Shown in pieces: positions 1 to 9,149 of a stretch of 64,000 bases of DNA. The DNA comes from Ascidia mentula (taxonomy: Eukaryota; Chordata; Ascidiacea; Phlebobranchia; Ascidiidae). The position numbers and the translations under genes were made by a program. The stretch's first letter is position 1; each line of letters begins with the position of its first letter. The stretch spans positions 14,513,001-14,577,000 of the forward strand of contig OX387204.1 of assembly GCA_947561715.1 (NCBI GenBank), written 5' to 3'. The notes below the pieces were generated by a model. It saw nothing but the letters and a program-made list of their open reading frames with translations. It was not told the DNA's origin and did not search any database.

Positions 1-211
1 TTTAAATTGCTTATAAGTGAAGCAGGCTGACCGTGGAAGCGTTTCCAACTCAACAACATTTGATATTTTTGCTCCTGGATATTTTTCTCACAATCGACTT
101 CAATGTTGTCGATTACATCTTCGGGAAGGTTGAGCTTCACACGAGCAAATTCTTTCCAACGTTTGTTGGGAATTTTTCGAACTACCTCATAAAATTCACC
201 AGCATTGGAAC
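1..211 (-). CDS. Death domain exon of a host adaptor-like gene (partial, runs off window)
   Basis: Read on the minus strand from an AG acceptor at 213-212, the frame is open to the window edge. It encodes about 70 residues with the helix pattern of a Death domain: a W-K-E-F-A-R helix (RWKEFARVKLNLPEDVIDNI), an acidic I-D-N-I-E-V-D segment, E-Q-K-Y-Q-M-L-L-S-W and a closing G-Q-P-A-S-L helix. Death domains form homotypic complexes in apoptotic and innate-immune signalling in the cytoplasm. The frame (G split after its first base) continues exactly from the exon ending at 6920, which is why both are assigned to one gene. The spacing of W, AR, ID, YQML and W most resembles RIPK1/IMD/FADD-type domains; that subfamily is an inference. 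The C-terminus lies outside the window. The BEL element at 233-6870 lies in the intron just upstream. Confidence 0.8.
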
Positions 212-227
212 CTAAACCAGCATAATA

Positions 228-232
228 GTCAT
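228..232. repeat. Target-site duplication of the BEL/Pao element, left copy (GTCAT)
   Basis: GTCAT at 228-232 directly precedes the 5' LTR and is repeated at 6871-6875 directly after the 3' LTR. A 5-bp duplication is usual for BEL/Pao integrases. It lies within the intron of the Death-domain gene. Confidence 0.9.
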
Positions 233-555
233 TGTAACGGACAGAACTGAGTATGATTTCTGTGGGTGCACTCATGCGCGGAAACTTATTTTGTGTTTGG
301 GTTGTGCGCGTGCTTGTAATGTTGAGTTAGTGTATCCATTGCAATCTAGTTATTTGTACGTTATTTTAATGCCTTCTTGGCTGTGATCAGTTGCATTCTA
401 TTTGAATAAGGTGGAGCCGTGTAGGCATTTAGTTTTAAATCGTGTTTATTCTAGTTTTATTTATCTGTTTGCTGTGAAACTGCAAATTGGAATAAAAGGT
501 TGAGAATTGCACGCATATAAAAAAGTACACGGCAATTAAGGATCTGTATCCTACA
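233..555 (+). repeat. 5' LTR of the BEL/Pao element, containing the Ciona spliced-leader sequence
   Basis: A 323-bp LTR bounded by TGTAAC...CTACA. It differs from the 3' LTR (6548-6870) at only three positions, so the insertion is young. Positions 395-410 read ATTCTATTTGAATAAG, the Ciona 16-nt spliced leader, immediately followed by GTGGAGCC, so that a GT donor abuts the leader. A poly(A) signal AATAAA lies at 491-496. If transcription starts at the leader, R would run from 395 to roughly 515. That layout is an inference. No TGG-type primer binding site is obvious after 555. Confidence 0.92.
395..410 (+). promoter_or_regulatory. Spliced-leader 16-mer inside the 5' LTR
   Basis: Exact 16/16 match to the published Ciona intestinalis trans-spliced leader, with GT as the next two bases. 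The copy in the 3' LTR is at 6710-6725, the same offset from the LTR start. A chance 16-mer match in 64 kb is very unlikely. Whether the following bases match the intron part of the SL RNA gene cannot be decided here. Confidence 0.85.
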
Positions 556-652
556 TTGAATTTAAAACTAAAGTCAAAACTGCATTGTTTTGAGTTACGT
601 CTGTGATCTGTTCACATTGTGACGTAATACGCAACGTGCATAGTTGATTGGA

Positions 653-2197
653 ATGGATGAAGCAGGCGAGGAGCCCAATGTTTCTAAGGAACTGTTTAAA
701 ATACTGAACGTTGTGCGCTCGGGAAATGGTTCTGTAGGGAGATCAAACGCTTCAACAAACTGTGGTTCCTTTGGAAAAAGTTTGCGTTCCAACAGCTCGC
801 GTGCACGTAGACTTGTTGATAAAAAATCACTGGCACTAAAGTATGCTCAGGAACAAGTTGCCATTGAGGAAGAAAAACTGCTTGTTGAAGCTGAACAACG
901 TCGTTTAACGTTGGAAGATGAACAACGTCGTTTAACGTTGGAAGATGAACAACGTCGTTTAACTATGGAATCTGAGCGTCGACGTATAGAACTTGAAGGT
1001 AAAATAAAGAGCTTTGAATTGAAAAAGCAAATGGCTAAAGCCAGGGAAGAGGTGGCACAGGCCACACTGGCTGCTGAACATGTCAGTGAAAGTTGCTCTT
1101 CATCAGAATCTTTGTCTGATATTGCGTTAGATGGTACACCAGCAAAAAGGTTGCCAATGAAACGTTTGACGTGCTTGACTAAGGCTTTCGATGAGCGGCG
1201 TGGCGGAAAAGTTTCGGTTCATGATGTTTCGCCAACATCACCTTTTCTACTAGGAAGACCACATGTTAATGCTGCATCTATAAATGTTCGTGCTGATCAC
1301 GAATCACCACTTGTTGCATCAAACTCGTTGGGTCCACTGTTAGAATTGGACGGGGCGCATAAAGATTTGCCGCCGTCTCGGAGGGAAACTGGTATTTTGC
1401 CTGCAACCGATACTGATATTCCAGGCAAAGGGAGAAACGCTGACGTGGAATATGGGACTCTTGATCAAAGCCCTATGAACCAACCTCTTGGACCTGCAGT
1501 ATCAGGTACTAGACCGACTTCAGATATGGTGTTTTTTGCTGAAATGATCAAACAAAGTTTTAATTTGCCACGCTTGACCATAGAGAAGTTTGATGGTGAC
1601 CCGTACAACTATCACAAATTTCTAAATGACTTTGATCGTCAGATCAATCAAACGAACCTAAGTAACTCTGAAAAACTTAGTTACCTTTGTGAATTTTGCA
1701 CTGGACTTGCAAGGTCTAACATTGTGGAATGCAAAAGTTTGCCATCTGATATGGGCTATTCTGAAGCATTGAAAATACTACACCATCGTCATGGACGAAT
1801 TGAATTGGTGGTTCGTGCACATATGGACAAACTGATTGGAAGGAACCAGCTGCGAGAAAATGACTTTCGAGGTTTGCAAATGTTTCGTGCGCAGGCAGCC
1901 GAAAGTTACAAATTGTTTGGAAGATGGAGTTGTCGCTACACGCTGGACTTGCCACAGAATTTGGAGGCTATGGCTCAGAGAATGCCACCGGATTATATTG
2001 CACAGTTCATTACAAAGTGTTCGAAACTTAGACTCAAAGGAATATCTCCAACGTTCCAGACTTTGCTTAATTTCTTGGAAGTTAAGTGTGAAGACATTCT
2101 GTCGCCGATGATGAAATACCTTGTGCGGGATACTCAAAAGACAAAGGTTCGAACCAGTATGGTAAACAATCTCGAAGTGTGTTTAATACGGTTGTAG
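653..2197 (+). CDS. gag: BEL/Pao gag polyprotein region (DUF1759-like)
   Basis: The first ATG in frame is 653 (M-D-E-A-G-E-E-P); the frame extends a few codons upstream without a Met. The product is about 514 aa. Residues about 60-140 form a charged coiled coil that includes an in-frame 27-bp tandem repeat (Q-R-R-L-T-L-E-D-E, about 893-970) and is rich in E, R and Q. Residues about 300-500 (L-P-R-L-T-I-E-K-F-D-G-D-P, later L-L-N-F-L-E-V-K-C-E) match the gag core common to BEL/Pao, which assembles the cytoplasmic particle. The CCHC zinc knuckles expected next are in the following frame. The frame closes with TAG at 2195-2197, 19 nt into the annotated pol frame. Confidence 0.85.
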   Translation: MDEAGEEPNVSKELFKILNVVRSGNGSVGRSNASTNCGSFGKSLRSNSSRARRLVDKKSLALKYAQEQVAIEEEKLLVEAEQRRLTLEDEQRRLTLEDEQRRLTMESERRRIELEGKIKSFELKKQMAKAREEVAQATLAAEHVSESCSSSESLSDIALDGTPAKRLPMKRLTCLTKAFDERRGGKVSVHDVSPTSPFLLGRPHVNAASINVRADHESPLVASNSLGPLLELDGAHKDLPPSRRETGILPATDTDIPGKGRNADVEYGTLDQSPMNQPLGPAVSGTRPTSDMVFFAEMIKQSFNLPRLTIEKFDGDPYNYHKFLNDFDRQINQTNLSNSEKLSYLCEFCTGLARSNIVECKSLPSDMGYSEALKILHHRHGRIELVVRAHMDKLIGRNQLRENDFRGLQMFRAQAAESYKLFGRWSCRYTLDLPQNLEAMAQRMPPDYIAQFITKCSKLRLKGISPTFQTLLNFLEVKCEDILSPMMKYLVRDTQKTKVRTSMVNNLEVCLIRL

Positions 2198-5100
2198 CGA
2201 ACACGGAGTCTGATGGACATCATTGTAAAGGGTTGGTGGAATGTCGAGATTGCGGTGGACGACATAGCTTAAAGGATTGCAAGTCATTTATAGGACGATC
2301 CCTCAAGGAGAAATACCAGTTGGCCCGTCGTTGCAGACTGTGTTTTAAGTGCCTTGGGGCTGGACACTACATTGATGCATGTCCATCTGAGGAGACATGC
2401 CAAGTAAAAGGTTGTAGCAAGTCGCATCATACACTGCTACATTGGAGCAAGATTAACAATGCATTGGGACAGTCACGTAAGCGGCGAAGCTCAAGTGCCG
2501 CCATTGACCCAGATACGGTAAATGGGGTCGGTGTTGTTGCTTCAACGTCTACTGCTCGATCATTTAATGTGCGATTGAAAGTTGTGCCCGTCAAGGTACG
2601 TACTGTTACATCGGATAAATGTGTACTTACATATGCATTTTTGGATAATGGTGCGAATACGACCCTGTGCTCTTCTCGTCTAATGGATAAGCTTGGGCTT
2701 AGTGGCAGGTTGAATCCTTTGTCTATTGAAACTATAGCGGGGACGCATAAGATTGATAGTTATTGTGCGACTCTTTCTGTTCATGGTGTGGGACAACATG
2801 CTGATGTCGTCTATGACCTAACTGATGTTAGGGTTGTTCCAAAATTACCCAGCTTGGCTGGGAGCATTCCTGTTGGCGAAGACAGTTTAAGATACCCACA
2901 TATTAGCCATTTAGACTTACCCGTGGTTCGAGATGGTGTGGTTGATTTATTGCTGGCAGCTGATCTGCCTGAAGTTCATGAATATACAGAGATTATCCGT
3001 GGAGGTCATGGAGAACCTGATGCATTACATACACCGCTTGGATGGTGTCTGTTTGGTACAGAACGCAACAGGGGAGAGCCTCAAGCATCAGTAAATTTTG
3101 TACAGACTAGCTGTGATCAGTGTGGTCAACTTGATGAAATATTTGGACGAGACTTCATGGATCAGGGAGGTCATAAGCCCACATACTCATTGGAGGACAA
3201 GCGGGCTCTTGCTGTGATGGAAAGCACGGCCACTTTGGTGGATGGACATTACCAAATGAGCCTGCCCTGGAAGTCTGATAACCTAAAGCTGCCGTACAAT
3301 AGAAATATGGCAGAGAGAAGACTAAAGAACCTTATGCGTCGCTTACAGAATGACGAGAAGCTTTGTGAGCAATATAAGAAGAAGATTGCCAAATCCATTG
3401 AAAACGGATTTGCTCGTCGGATTCCGGATGAATGTCTGAAGCGTACTGATAAAACGTGGTATATTCCTCATCATGCCACTGGGAAGAAGTTTCGCATTGT
3501 ATTTGACTGTGCAGCAACGTTCAAAGGAACATCTCTTAATGACAATCTGTTTCACGGCCCTGATTTGACCAACTCTCTTGTTGGTGTGCTTTTACGCTTT
3601 CGCCAAGACCCTGTGGCAATTATAGCGGATATTAAAGCCATGTTTCATCAGGTTAGAGTCCTGCCTGTGGATTGTGACTCTTTGCGGTTTCTTTGGTGGC
3701 CTGCAGGTGATTTCACAAAGCCACCAGTTGATTATCAAATGATGGTCCACCTGTTTGGAGCAACAAGTTCTCCCAGCTGTGCAAGTTTTGCATTGAAAAA
3801 GACCGTGTCGGATAACAGCCATCTTGTTGGTGAAGATGCTGCAAAGAGTGTTTCAAACAATTTTTATGTGGATGATTGGCTGGTGTCAGTCGCTTCTACG
3901 AAGCAAGCAATTACCTTGGTAAGGGACGTTACCACAATATTGGATATGGGGGGTTTTCATTTGACTAAATTTGTGAGCAATTCTTCAGAGGTTCTTGAGT
4001 CACTTCCTGGCTCAAACCACAATATTTCCTTCCTTGATTTAGACTTTGAACACCAGTTAGTTGGTCGTACACTGGGTGTCCGATGGGACATAGTTAAGGA
4101 TTCTTTTGGGTTTAGAGTAAACATATCACCCAAGCCATATACCCGTAGAGGGGTTTTGTCAATGATGAGTCAAGTGTACGGCCCCTTAGGTTTCATGCAG
4201 CCTTTTCTTCTGCCCATGCGGTGCCTTCTGCAGGGTCTTTGTAACTTAAGTTTAGGATGGGATGACCCCCTTCCTTCAGATGCATTAGTGCACTGGGAAG
4301 AGTGGCTTAGACAATTGCCTCTGTTGGAGCACCTGCACATTCCTCGTTGTTTAAGGCCACCTTTAGGGTTTACTTCTGTACAATTACATTGCTTTGGGGA
4401 TGCTAGTAATTTAGGATATGGTGCAGTGTGCTACCTTCGATTTGTTGACTCGGTTGGTCATGTCAGTATTTCATTAGTTTGCGGCAAAAGCCGAGTCACT
4501 CCCTTAAAGCCCGTTACCGTTCCGCGGCTGGAGTTGGTAGCTGCTGTTATTACAGCGAAGCTCGGTGCTATGGTGGTGCGCGAGTTGGATTACGTCATCG
4601 ACAACATGATGTTTTGGACCGATTCGTTGACCGTGTTGCACTATATCCACAACACTTCAACAAGATTTCAGACATTTGTCGCCAACCGTCTTGCTGTGAT
4701 TCATGACTTGTCGAAGCCTTCACAGTGGCATCACGTTGGTACCAAGGATAACCCGGCGGATATTGCTTCGCGTGGTGTAATGCCGAAGGAATACAGTAAT
4801 GTACGGACGTGGTTTGAAGGACCGGAGTTCTTGCAGAAGGAGGCGAAATTTTGGCCAAGCCGGCCGAATTTGGAAATTGGTTTATTCCAGGACGATTTGG
4901 AGATAAAGAGGCAGCGGCGTGTGTATGTCACGATTGCGTCTCCCGATGTGCTGCATCTTTTGCTGCTTCGCTATTCGTGTTTCAAAAGGCTACAGAAGGC
5001 GGTCGCGTGGTTGCTGCGTTTTAAACGGTGGATAATTTGGAAATTCTCTCGCCGAGAGGATAGAAGACCAACATTTGAAGTTGAGGGACTTACAACCCAC

Positions 5101-6468
5101 GAGATAACAAATGCGACACTGAGCATTGTTCGACTTGTGCAACGAAAGTCATTTCCGGAGGATGTAAGATGTTTGTTGAACTATGAGAGTTTTGCAGAAG
5201 CTTTGCACCATACTACTACTACACCCAATTACAAATCTAATTTGTGTCCTCTCAACCCGTGTCGCGTTAAGGATGTACTGTATGTTGGAGGACGACTGCA
5301 ACGAGCGAATTTGGACCACGAACGTATGCATCAAATCATCATGCCGTATCGGCACCATGTCACCGAATTGCTAGTCATGGACTGCCACATTAGAGAAGGA
5401 CATTGTGGGGTGCTACATGTTCTTGCTTCTCTAAGACTCAAGTACTGGATAATTAAAGGACATTCCGCGGTGAGAAGTGTTTTGCGGAAATGCCTTTTGT
5501 GCAAATTAAGGAGCGCCAAACCCGGGACGCAGATATTGGGGCAGGTGACTCTGGAGCGAGTTACAATTGGAAAACCTCCGTTTTCAAGTACTGGTGTAGA
5601 TTATATGGGGCCTCTCTTTGTGAAGCTTGGAAGAAGTCAAGTTAAACGCTACGTTTGTGTTTTTACGTGTTTATGCACAAGGGCAGTGCATTTGGAAGTG
5701 TCTCCGTTACTGGATACCTCGGCGTTTATTAACGCATATCGTCGTTTCACTTGTCGCCGTGGTGTCCCGACTGATATGTTTAGCGACAATGGAACAAATT
5801 TTGTCGGCGCAGAGCAGGAGCTTCGGGAAAGAATCAGTCAATGGAACCAACATCATGTCCATTCAAGTTTGCTGCAAGTTGGGACGAATTGGCATTTTAA
5901 CCCACCAGCGGCCAGTCATCAGGGAGGAATATGGGAGAGAATCATCCGGTCAGTTCGACGGGTTCTGTGCGCTTTGCTTGGGAGCACTTCTTTGACCGAT
6001 GATACCTTAACGACCTTAATAAGTGAGGTAGAACGTATACTGAACAATCGTCCGCTAACATCAGTTAGTGACGATGCCAAGGATTTAAAGGCTCTCACAC
6101 CAAATGGGTTGTTGATCAATTCGCTTCATCCTTCCCTCTCTCCTGGAGTTTTTTGCAAGGCAGATGGTTATCGTCGATCCTGGCGTATGGCGCAGATGTT
6201 GGCTGATCGGTTTTGGGAGCGCTGGATGCGCGAATATATGCCTTTGCTCCAGGTGCGTCAGAAGTGGATGCATCCTTCGCGAAACCTTGCTGTTGGAGAT
6301 TTAGTTTTAATTGCTGATAACCAGACACCACGCGGTGATTGGCCAAAAGGAATGATTGAAGAGGTCTTCCCCGACAAGGAAGGATCTGTTCGCAGAGTGT
6401 GTGTTCGTACTGCGCGTGCTGTATTCAAACGCGATGTACGTAAGATTTGTCTCCTGGAGGCAGCATGA
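2179..6468 (+). CDS. pol: BEL/Pao pol polyprotein: zinc knuckles, A17 protease, RT, RNase H, integrase
   Basis: The frame is open from about 2071 and has no convincing ATG at its start, so it is probably made as a gag-pol fusion. Numbering from 2179: Cys-rich zinc knuckles lie at about 24-80; the retropepsin site F-L-D-N-G has D156; RT carries F-Y-V-D-D with YVDD at 563-566; RNase H has C-F-G-D-A-S with D741; the H2C2 zinc motif precedes the integrase core. The integrase triad is D1141 (G-V-D-Y-M-G), D1203 (F-S-D-N-G-T) and E1253 (G-I-W-E-R). A DUF5641-type tail ends R-K-I-C-L-L-E-A-A. It is about 1,429 aa with no internal stop. Pol sits one base back (-1) from gag. I saw no clear slippery heptamer, so this may be a disabling indel, an assembly error or an unusual recoding site. 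Confidence 0.93.
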   Translation: MFNTVVANTESDGHHCKGLVECRDCGGRHSLKDCKSFIGRSLKEKYQLARRCRLCFKCLGAGHYIDACPSEETCQVKGCSKSHHTLLHWSKINNALGQSRKRRSSSAAIDPDTVNGVGVVASTSTARSFNVRLKVVPVKVRTVTSDKCVLTYAFLDNGANTTLCSSRLMDKLGLSGRLNPLSIETIAGTHKIDSYCATLSVHGVGQHADVVYDLTDVRVVPKLPSLAGSIPVGEDSLRYPHISHLDLPVVRDGVVDLLLAADLPEVHEYTEIIRGGHGEPDALHTPLGWCLFGTERNRGEPQASVNFVQTSCDQCGQLDEIFGRDFMDQGGHKPTYSLEDKRALAVMESTATLVDGHYQMSLPWKSDNLKLPYNRNMAERRLKNLMRRLQNDEKLCEQYKKKIAKSIENGFARRIPDECLKRTDKTWYIPHHATGKKFRIVFDCAATFKGTSLNDNLFHGPDLTNSLVGVLLRFRQDPVAIIADIKAMFHQVRVLPVDCDSLRFLWWPAGDFTKPPVDYQMMVHLFGATSSPSCASFALKKTVSDNSHLVGEDAAKSVSNNFYVDDWLVSVASTKQAITLVRDVTTILDMGGFHLTKFVSNSSEVLESLPGSNHNISFLDLDFEHQLVGRTLGVRWDIVKDSFGFRVNISPKPYTRRGVLSMMSQVYGPLGFMQPFLLPMRCLLQGLCNLSLGWDDPLPSDALVHWEEWLRQLPLLEHLHIPRCLRPPLGFTSVQLHCFGDASNLGYGAVCYLRFVDSVGHVSISLVCGKSRVTPLKPVTVPRLELVAAVITAKLGAMVVRELDYVIDNMMFWTDSLTVLHYIHNTSTRFQTFVANRLAVIHDLSKPSQWHHVGTKDNPADIASRGVMPKEYSNVRTWFEGPEFLQKEAKFWPSRPNLEIGLFQDDLEIKRQRRVYVTIASPDVLHLLLLRYSCFKRLQKAVAWLLRFKRWIIWKFSRREDRRPTFEVEGLTTHEITNATLSIVRLVQRKSFPEDVRCLLNYESFAEALHHTTTTPNYKSNLCPLNPCRVKDVLYVGGRLQRANLDHERMHQIIMPYRHHVTELLVMDCHIREGHCGVLHVLASLRLKYWIIKGHSAVRSVLRKCLLCKLRSAKPGTQILGQVTLERVTIGKPPFSSTGVDYMGPLFVKLGRSQVKRYVCVFTCLCTRAVHLEVSPLLDTSAFINAYRRFTCRRGVPTDMFSDNGTNFVGAEQELRERISQWNQHHVHSSLLQVGTNWHFNPPAASHQGGIWERIIRSVRRVLCALLGSTSLTDDTLTTLISEVERILNNRPLTSVSDDAKDLKALTPNGLLINSLHPSLSPGVFCKADGYRRSWRMAQMLADRFWERWMREYMPLLQVRQKWMHPSRNLAVGDLVLIADNQTPRGDWPKGMIEEVFPDKEGSVRRVCVRTARAVFKRDVRKICLLEAA

Positions 6469-6547
6469 CTTGTGTGTGGTGTTGTTTAGTGTTTGTTCTG
6501 CCGTTTTATTGATAAATAATTATGTGGTCATTATTTAGGGGTCGGAA

Positions 6548-6870
6548 TGTAACGGACAGAACTGAGTATGATTTCTGTGGGTGCACTCATGCGCGGAAAC
6601 TTATTTTGTGTTTGGGTTGTGCGCGTGCTTGTAATGTGGAGTTAGTGTATCCATTGCAATCTAGTTATTTCTACGTTATTTTAATGCCTTCTTGGCTGTG
6701 ATAAGTTGCATTCTATTTGAATAAGGTGGAGCCGTGTAGGCATTTAGTTTTAAATCGTGTTTATTCTAGTTTTATTTATCTGTTTGCTGTGAAACTGCAA
6801 ATTGGAATAAAAGGTTGAGAATTGCACGCATATAAAAAAGTACACGGCAATTAAGGATCTGTATCCTACA
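6548..6870 (+). repeat. 3' LTR of the BEL/Pao element
   Basis: 323 bp, same ends as the 5' LTR. It is preceded by a short purine-rich stretch (AGGGGTCGGAA) that could serve as the polypurine tract. The spliced-leader 16-mer is at 6710-6725 and AATAAA at the position equivalent to 491. Three substitutions relative to the 5' LTR were counted by eye. The GTCAT duplication follows at 6871-6875. Confidence 0.92.
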
Positions 6871-6919
6871 GTCATTATCTAGCCACTAAATTAAATTATA
6901 ATCATAAAACAATCGATAC

Positions 6920-7064
6920 CTTGTTGATATCCGGACTTGGAGGTTGTAGGAGCATCTGATTCAGTGTCAACTGGCGATGCTTCTTGTTGACGGTGATGGT
7001 GTTGGTGTACCACAACTGTCTGGTGTTGCACGACTTGGTGTTGAACGTCACCAATGTGAAGGTT
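6920..7064 (-). CDS. Upstream linker exon of the Death-domain gene
   Basis: The exon runs from an acceptor (TCCCAG, 7070-7065) to a strong donor AAG|GTATCG whose GT is 6919-6918. It encodes a His/Gln-rich linker that begins NLHIGDVQHQVVQHQ, continues through an H-Q-H-H-H-R-Q-Q stretch and an acidic, Ser/Thr-rich segment, and ends S-G-Y-Q-Q-G. It ends in phase 1, and the Death-domain exon starts in the matching phase. An alternative acceptor at 7077-7076 would add 11 nt in another phase. The opening L-H-I-G-D-V-Q resembles a RHIM tetrad (I/V-Q-I/L/V-G) with His in place of Gln. The exon boundary and coding status are supported mainly by phase and by the downstream domain; no transcript evidence is available. 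Confidence 0.6.
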
Positions 7065-7316
7065 CTGGGATGAAACTAATATTAATAAAAGTAACATTCA
7101 TCTTTTTTTATTTATTTTTTTATAGAAACGGCTTATAAAAGGTATAATAATTTCCATCTGGAGTTTCAGGGTCTTTTTTCGTGAAGTAAAATTATGCGCG
7201 TTGAAAGTGACTGAATTGTCGACAAAGGTTAACTTGTAATTGTCGGTTGCTGCGACATCAAGTGCGCATGCAAGAGAATTTTGTGACTTTAAATTGGACG
7301 TAGTTTAAATTGTGTT

Positions 7317-7682
7317 TTGTCCGTTCAATTAATGTTTGATTTGCCAAATCTTTGTTTTAAATGTGCGTTTGTTTGTGTACAGAAAACTACGTTGAAAAGA
7401 ATCCGTTTCTCTAACAGGCGAGAGGATAATGTGTCAGTGCGTGATTTATTGCCTTGTCCACCTGCGAACGAGTCGAATCGTGATTTGTTGTTAAGTAATT
7501 CCAATATGGACGAATCGGGTGATATTGGTGGGCTCGACATTGAGCCTAACTGTGACCCTGCTATGAATATAGTTTTTGTCCATATTGACGACGCGAGTCG
7601 TTTGTCACTAAAACCTGTTCCTCGTCGTTCTTCACGTTCCAATTTTGGTGTTCCACCTCCGAGCTATGGCAACAATTTATAG
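7317..7682 (+). pseudogene. Possible LTR-retrotransposon pol C-terminal fragment
   Basis: An open frame of about 120 codons ends R-R-S-S-R-S-N-F-G-V-P-P-P-S-Y-G and a stop, a motif often seen at the C-terminus of Gypsy-type polyproteins. It is followed by a purine-rich CTGGGGAGAA and then TGTG, as at a polypurine tract and LTR start. No partner LTR was found in the window. Identification is weak; it could be an unrelated exon. Confidence 0.3.
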
Positions 7683-8091
7683 CTGGGGAGAACGTTGTGA
7701 AATAAAGACAAGACTCGGTATGTGTCAACTGCGGTACGCAAGTTGCCCTGAGCCTTGCGAGCTTTACGCTTGCGTAATTAACTATGTGCTACCGCGCACG
7801 TGCTTTGTTACAGTGTAGTTTCTTGTTCTAATCCAAACGTGATGAACTGTTTTTTTTACCTTTATGTTTTACAGTTGCTCCTAAGTTACAGTGTCTTAAA
7901 ACCGCATGTACGGCCAAATAAGCGATTAATGTCATAACAATGACAATTTTGGACACGAAACAAATCAGTAGCCTACAGCAAGAACACGCATAGCAGACTT
8001 AGTTTTAGTTGCAGCAGCCAACGAAACACATCTGTACGCTGCAGGAGTCTCCAAAAGGACTAAAACCAAACTTTTAACAGAGCACGAGCGT

Positions 8092-8340
8092 GTGTACCTC
8101 TCTTCGTGGCCCGAACTGTTGAAACGAGCTCCTGCTTACCTCGATATTGTACCTGTACGCGTACGAAGCTGCTGGAAACGTCTCGATTCGGGAGCTAATC
8201 AGACGTTTTGTGAACGGCAGCTGGCTGAGCAGCTACAGGCACCACCGGAATCAGGTGTAGGCTTTAAAATGAGCATAATGGCGACTACTGAACCGGTGGA
8301 TGTCGGTAGAGTGCCACGCCACACCATGCCCTCTAAATGA
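8092..8340 (+). pseudogene. Decayed BEL/Pao protease fragment
   Basis: The frame contains L-D-I-V-P-V-R-V-R followed by R-L-D-S-G-A-N-Q-T-F-C-E, which matches the retropepsin active-site region (D-S-G) of BEL/Pao pol, then A-E-Q-L. Neither the knuckles nor the RT continue on either side. It is clearly older than, and different from, the intact element at 233-6870. It lies in the proposed first intron of the Death-domain gene. Confidence 0.6.
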
Positions 8341-8894
8341 CAAAAGAAAGGTAGACTTGTGTGTTCATGAATGGCGACAAAGTCCGGAATATGGCAACGG
8401 GCCGTCGCCATTTATGCTCATTTTAAAGCGTACATTACAATTACAAGTTAAAAATGAGCAGGAGAAACGGATTTTCGTCGCTTGGATTCTGCGTGTTTGT
8501 ACCTACATTCTTTAAAATTGCAAAACGAAGTATGTCAGTTACAAGCACTCCAGTGACTGCAGAATAGATACAAGACGCAGAAAACGCGCTTGTAACAAAC
8601 GTACGACGCAGAATGGATGAAGGCAATTGAAAAGAAATCGCATCATATCCCGCAATCGCACTCATCTGGTAGATCAGCTGGTTAACTAACACCGCAACCA
8701 GATAGGCCAGCATTCAGGCGCTAACCCCACGCTGAATTCTATTAAGTGGGTCACGCGTGTTGTCATGCACGTGAATATGCAGCTATAACGCTTGTTGTCG
8801 CTACAACACACTCATAGAGTAAAGGGCCAACTCCAGTATAAGTAAACAAGTCAACAACAAGCTCCACGCAACAAACTAACGACTTGCTCAGGAG

Positions 8895-9000
8895 TCGCGT
8901 TGCTACCCGGGCGTTTAATGGTTGCACCGGTTCCTTCAACGGATGCATTTGTCAACGCCATGCGACGCTTAAATGCTCGTCGTGGTTCCCCGTTTTTCTG
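8895..9000 (+). pseudogene. Decayed BEL/Pao integrase fragment
   Basis: The frame through 8915-8990 encodes V-P-S-T-D-A-F-V-N-A-M-R-R-L-N-A-R-R-G-S-P. This matches the integrase-core segment between the first two catalytic aspartates of BEL/Pao elements (compare T-S-A-F-I-N-A-Y-R-R in the intact copy). Homology stops abruptly on both sides. It probably comes from the same dead element as the protease fragment 0.6 kb upstream, with the RT region deleted. Confidence 0.55.
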
Positions 9001-9149
9001 GCATCACCTGAACTTGCAGAGACCCCTATTTTTTGGTCTCTTTATCAGCATTGTTTTTTATCAAACCCTGTTTAAGCTCGGACATAGAGCCTCTGCATCC
9101 AAAGCTTTGACCACTAGATTTTGTGTTGCCTTGTTTCTTGTCTGATTTT

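Larger units (their letters stand above)
233..6870 (+). mobile_element. Full-length BEL/Pao LTR retrotransposon
   Basis: The 6.64-kb element has two 323-bp LTRs, a GTCAT target duplication, a gag frame and a pol frame with protease, reverse transcriptase, RNase H and integrase in BEL/Pao order. It lies antisense to the Death-domain gene, inside an intron of about 65 bp (6919-6871 plus 227-212 once the element and one duplication copy are removed). The two LTRs are nearly identical, and every catalytic motif checked is present. The only evident break is the change of frame between gag and pol around 2100-2197. Confidence 0.95.

Noticed and set aside
33..215. Plus-strand ORF at the left edge
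   Set aside because: The opposite strand encodes a Death domain in phase with a second exon, which explains the open frame.
556..600. Primer binding site after the 5' LTR
   Set aside because: No TGG-type tRNA 3'-end complement could be recognised by eye, so none is annotated.
2100..2197. Classical X-XXY-YYZ slippery heptamer for gag-pol frameshifting
   Set aside because: Scanning the overlap in the gag frame gave no heptamer of the right form.
7317..7682. Complete second LTR retrotransposon
   Set aside because: Only a C-terminal motif and a purine tract are visible; no RT, integrase or paired LTR is present.
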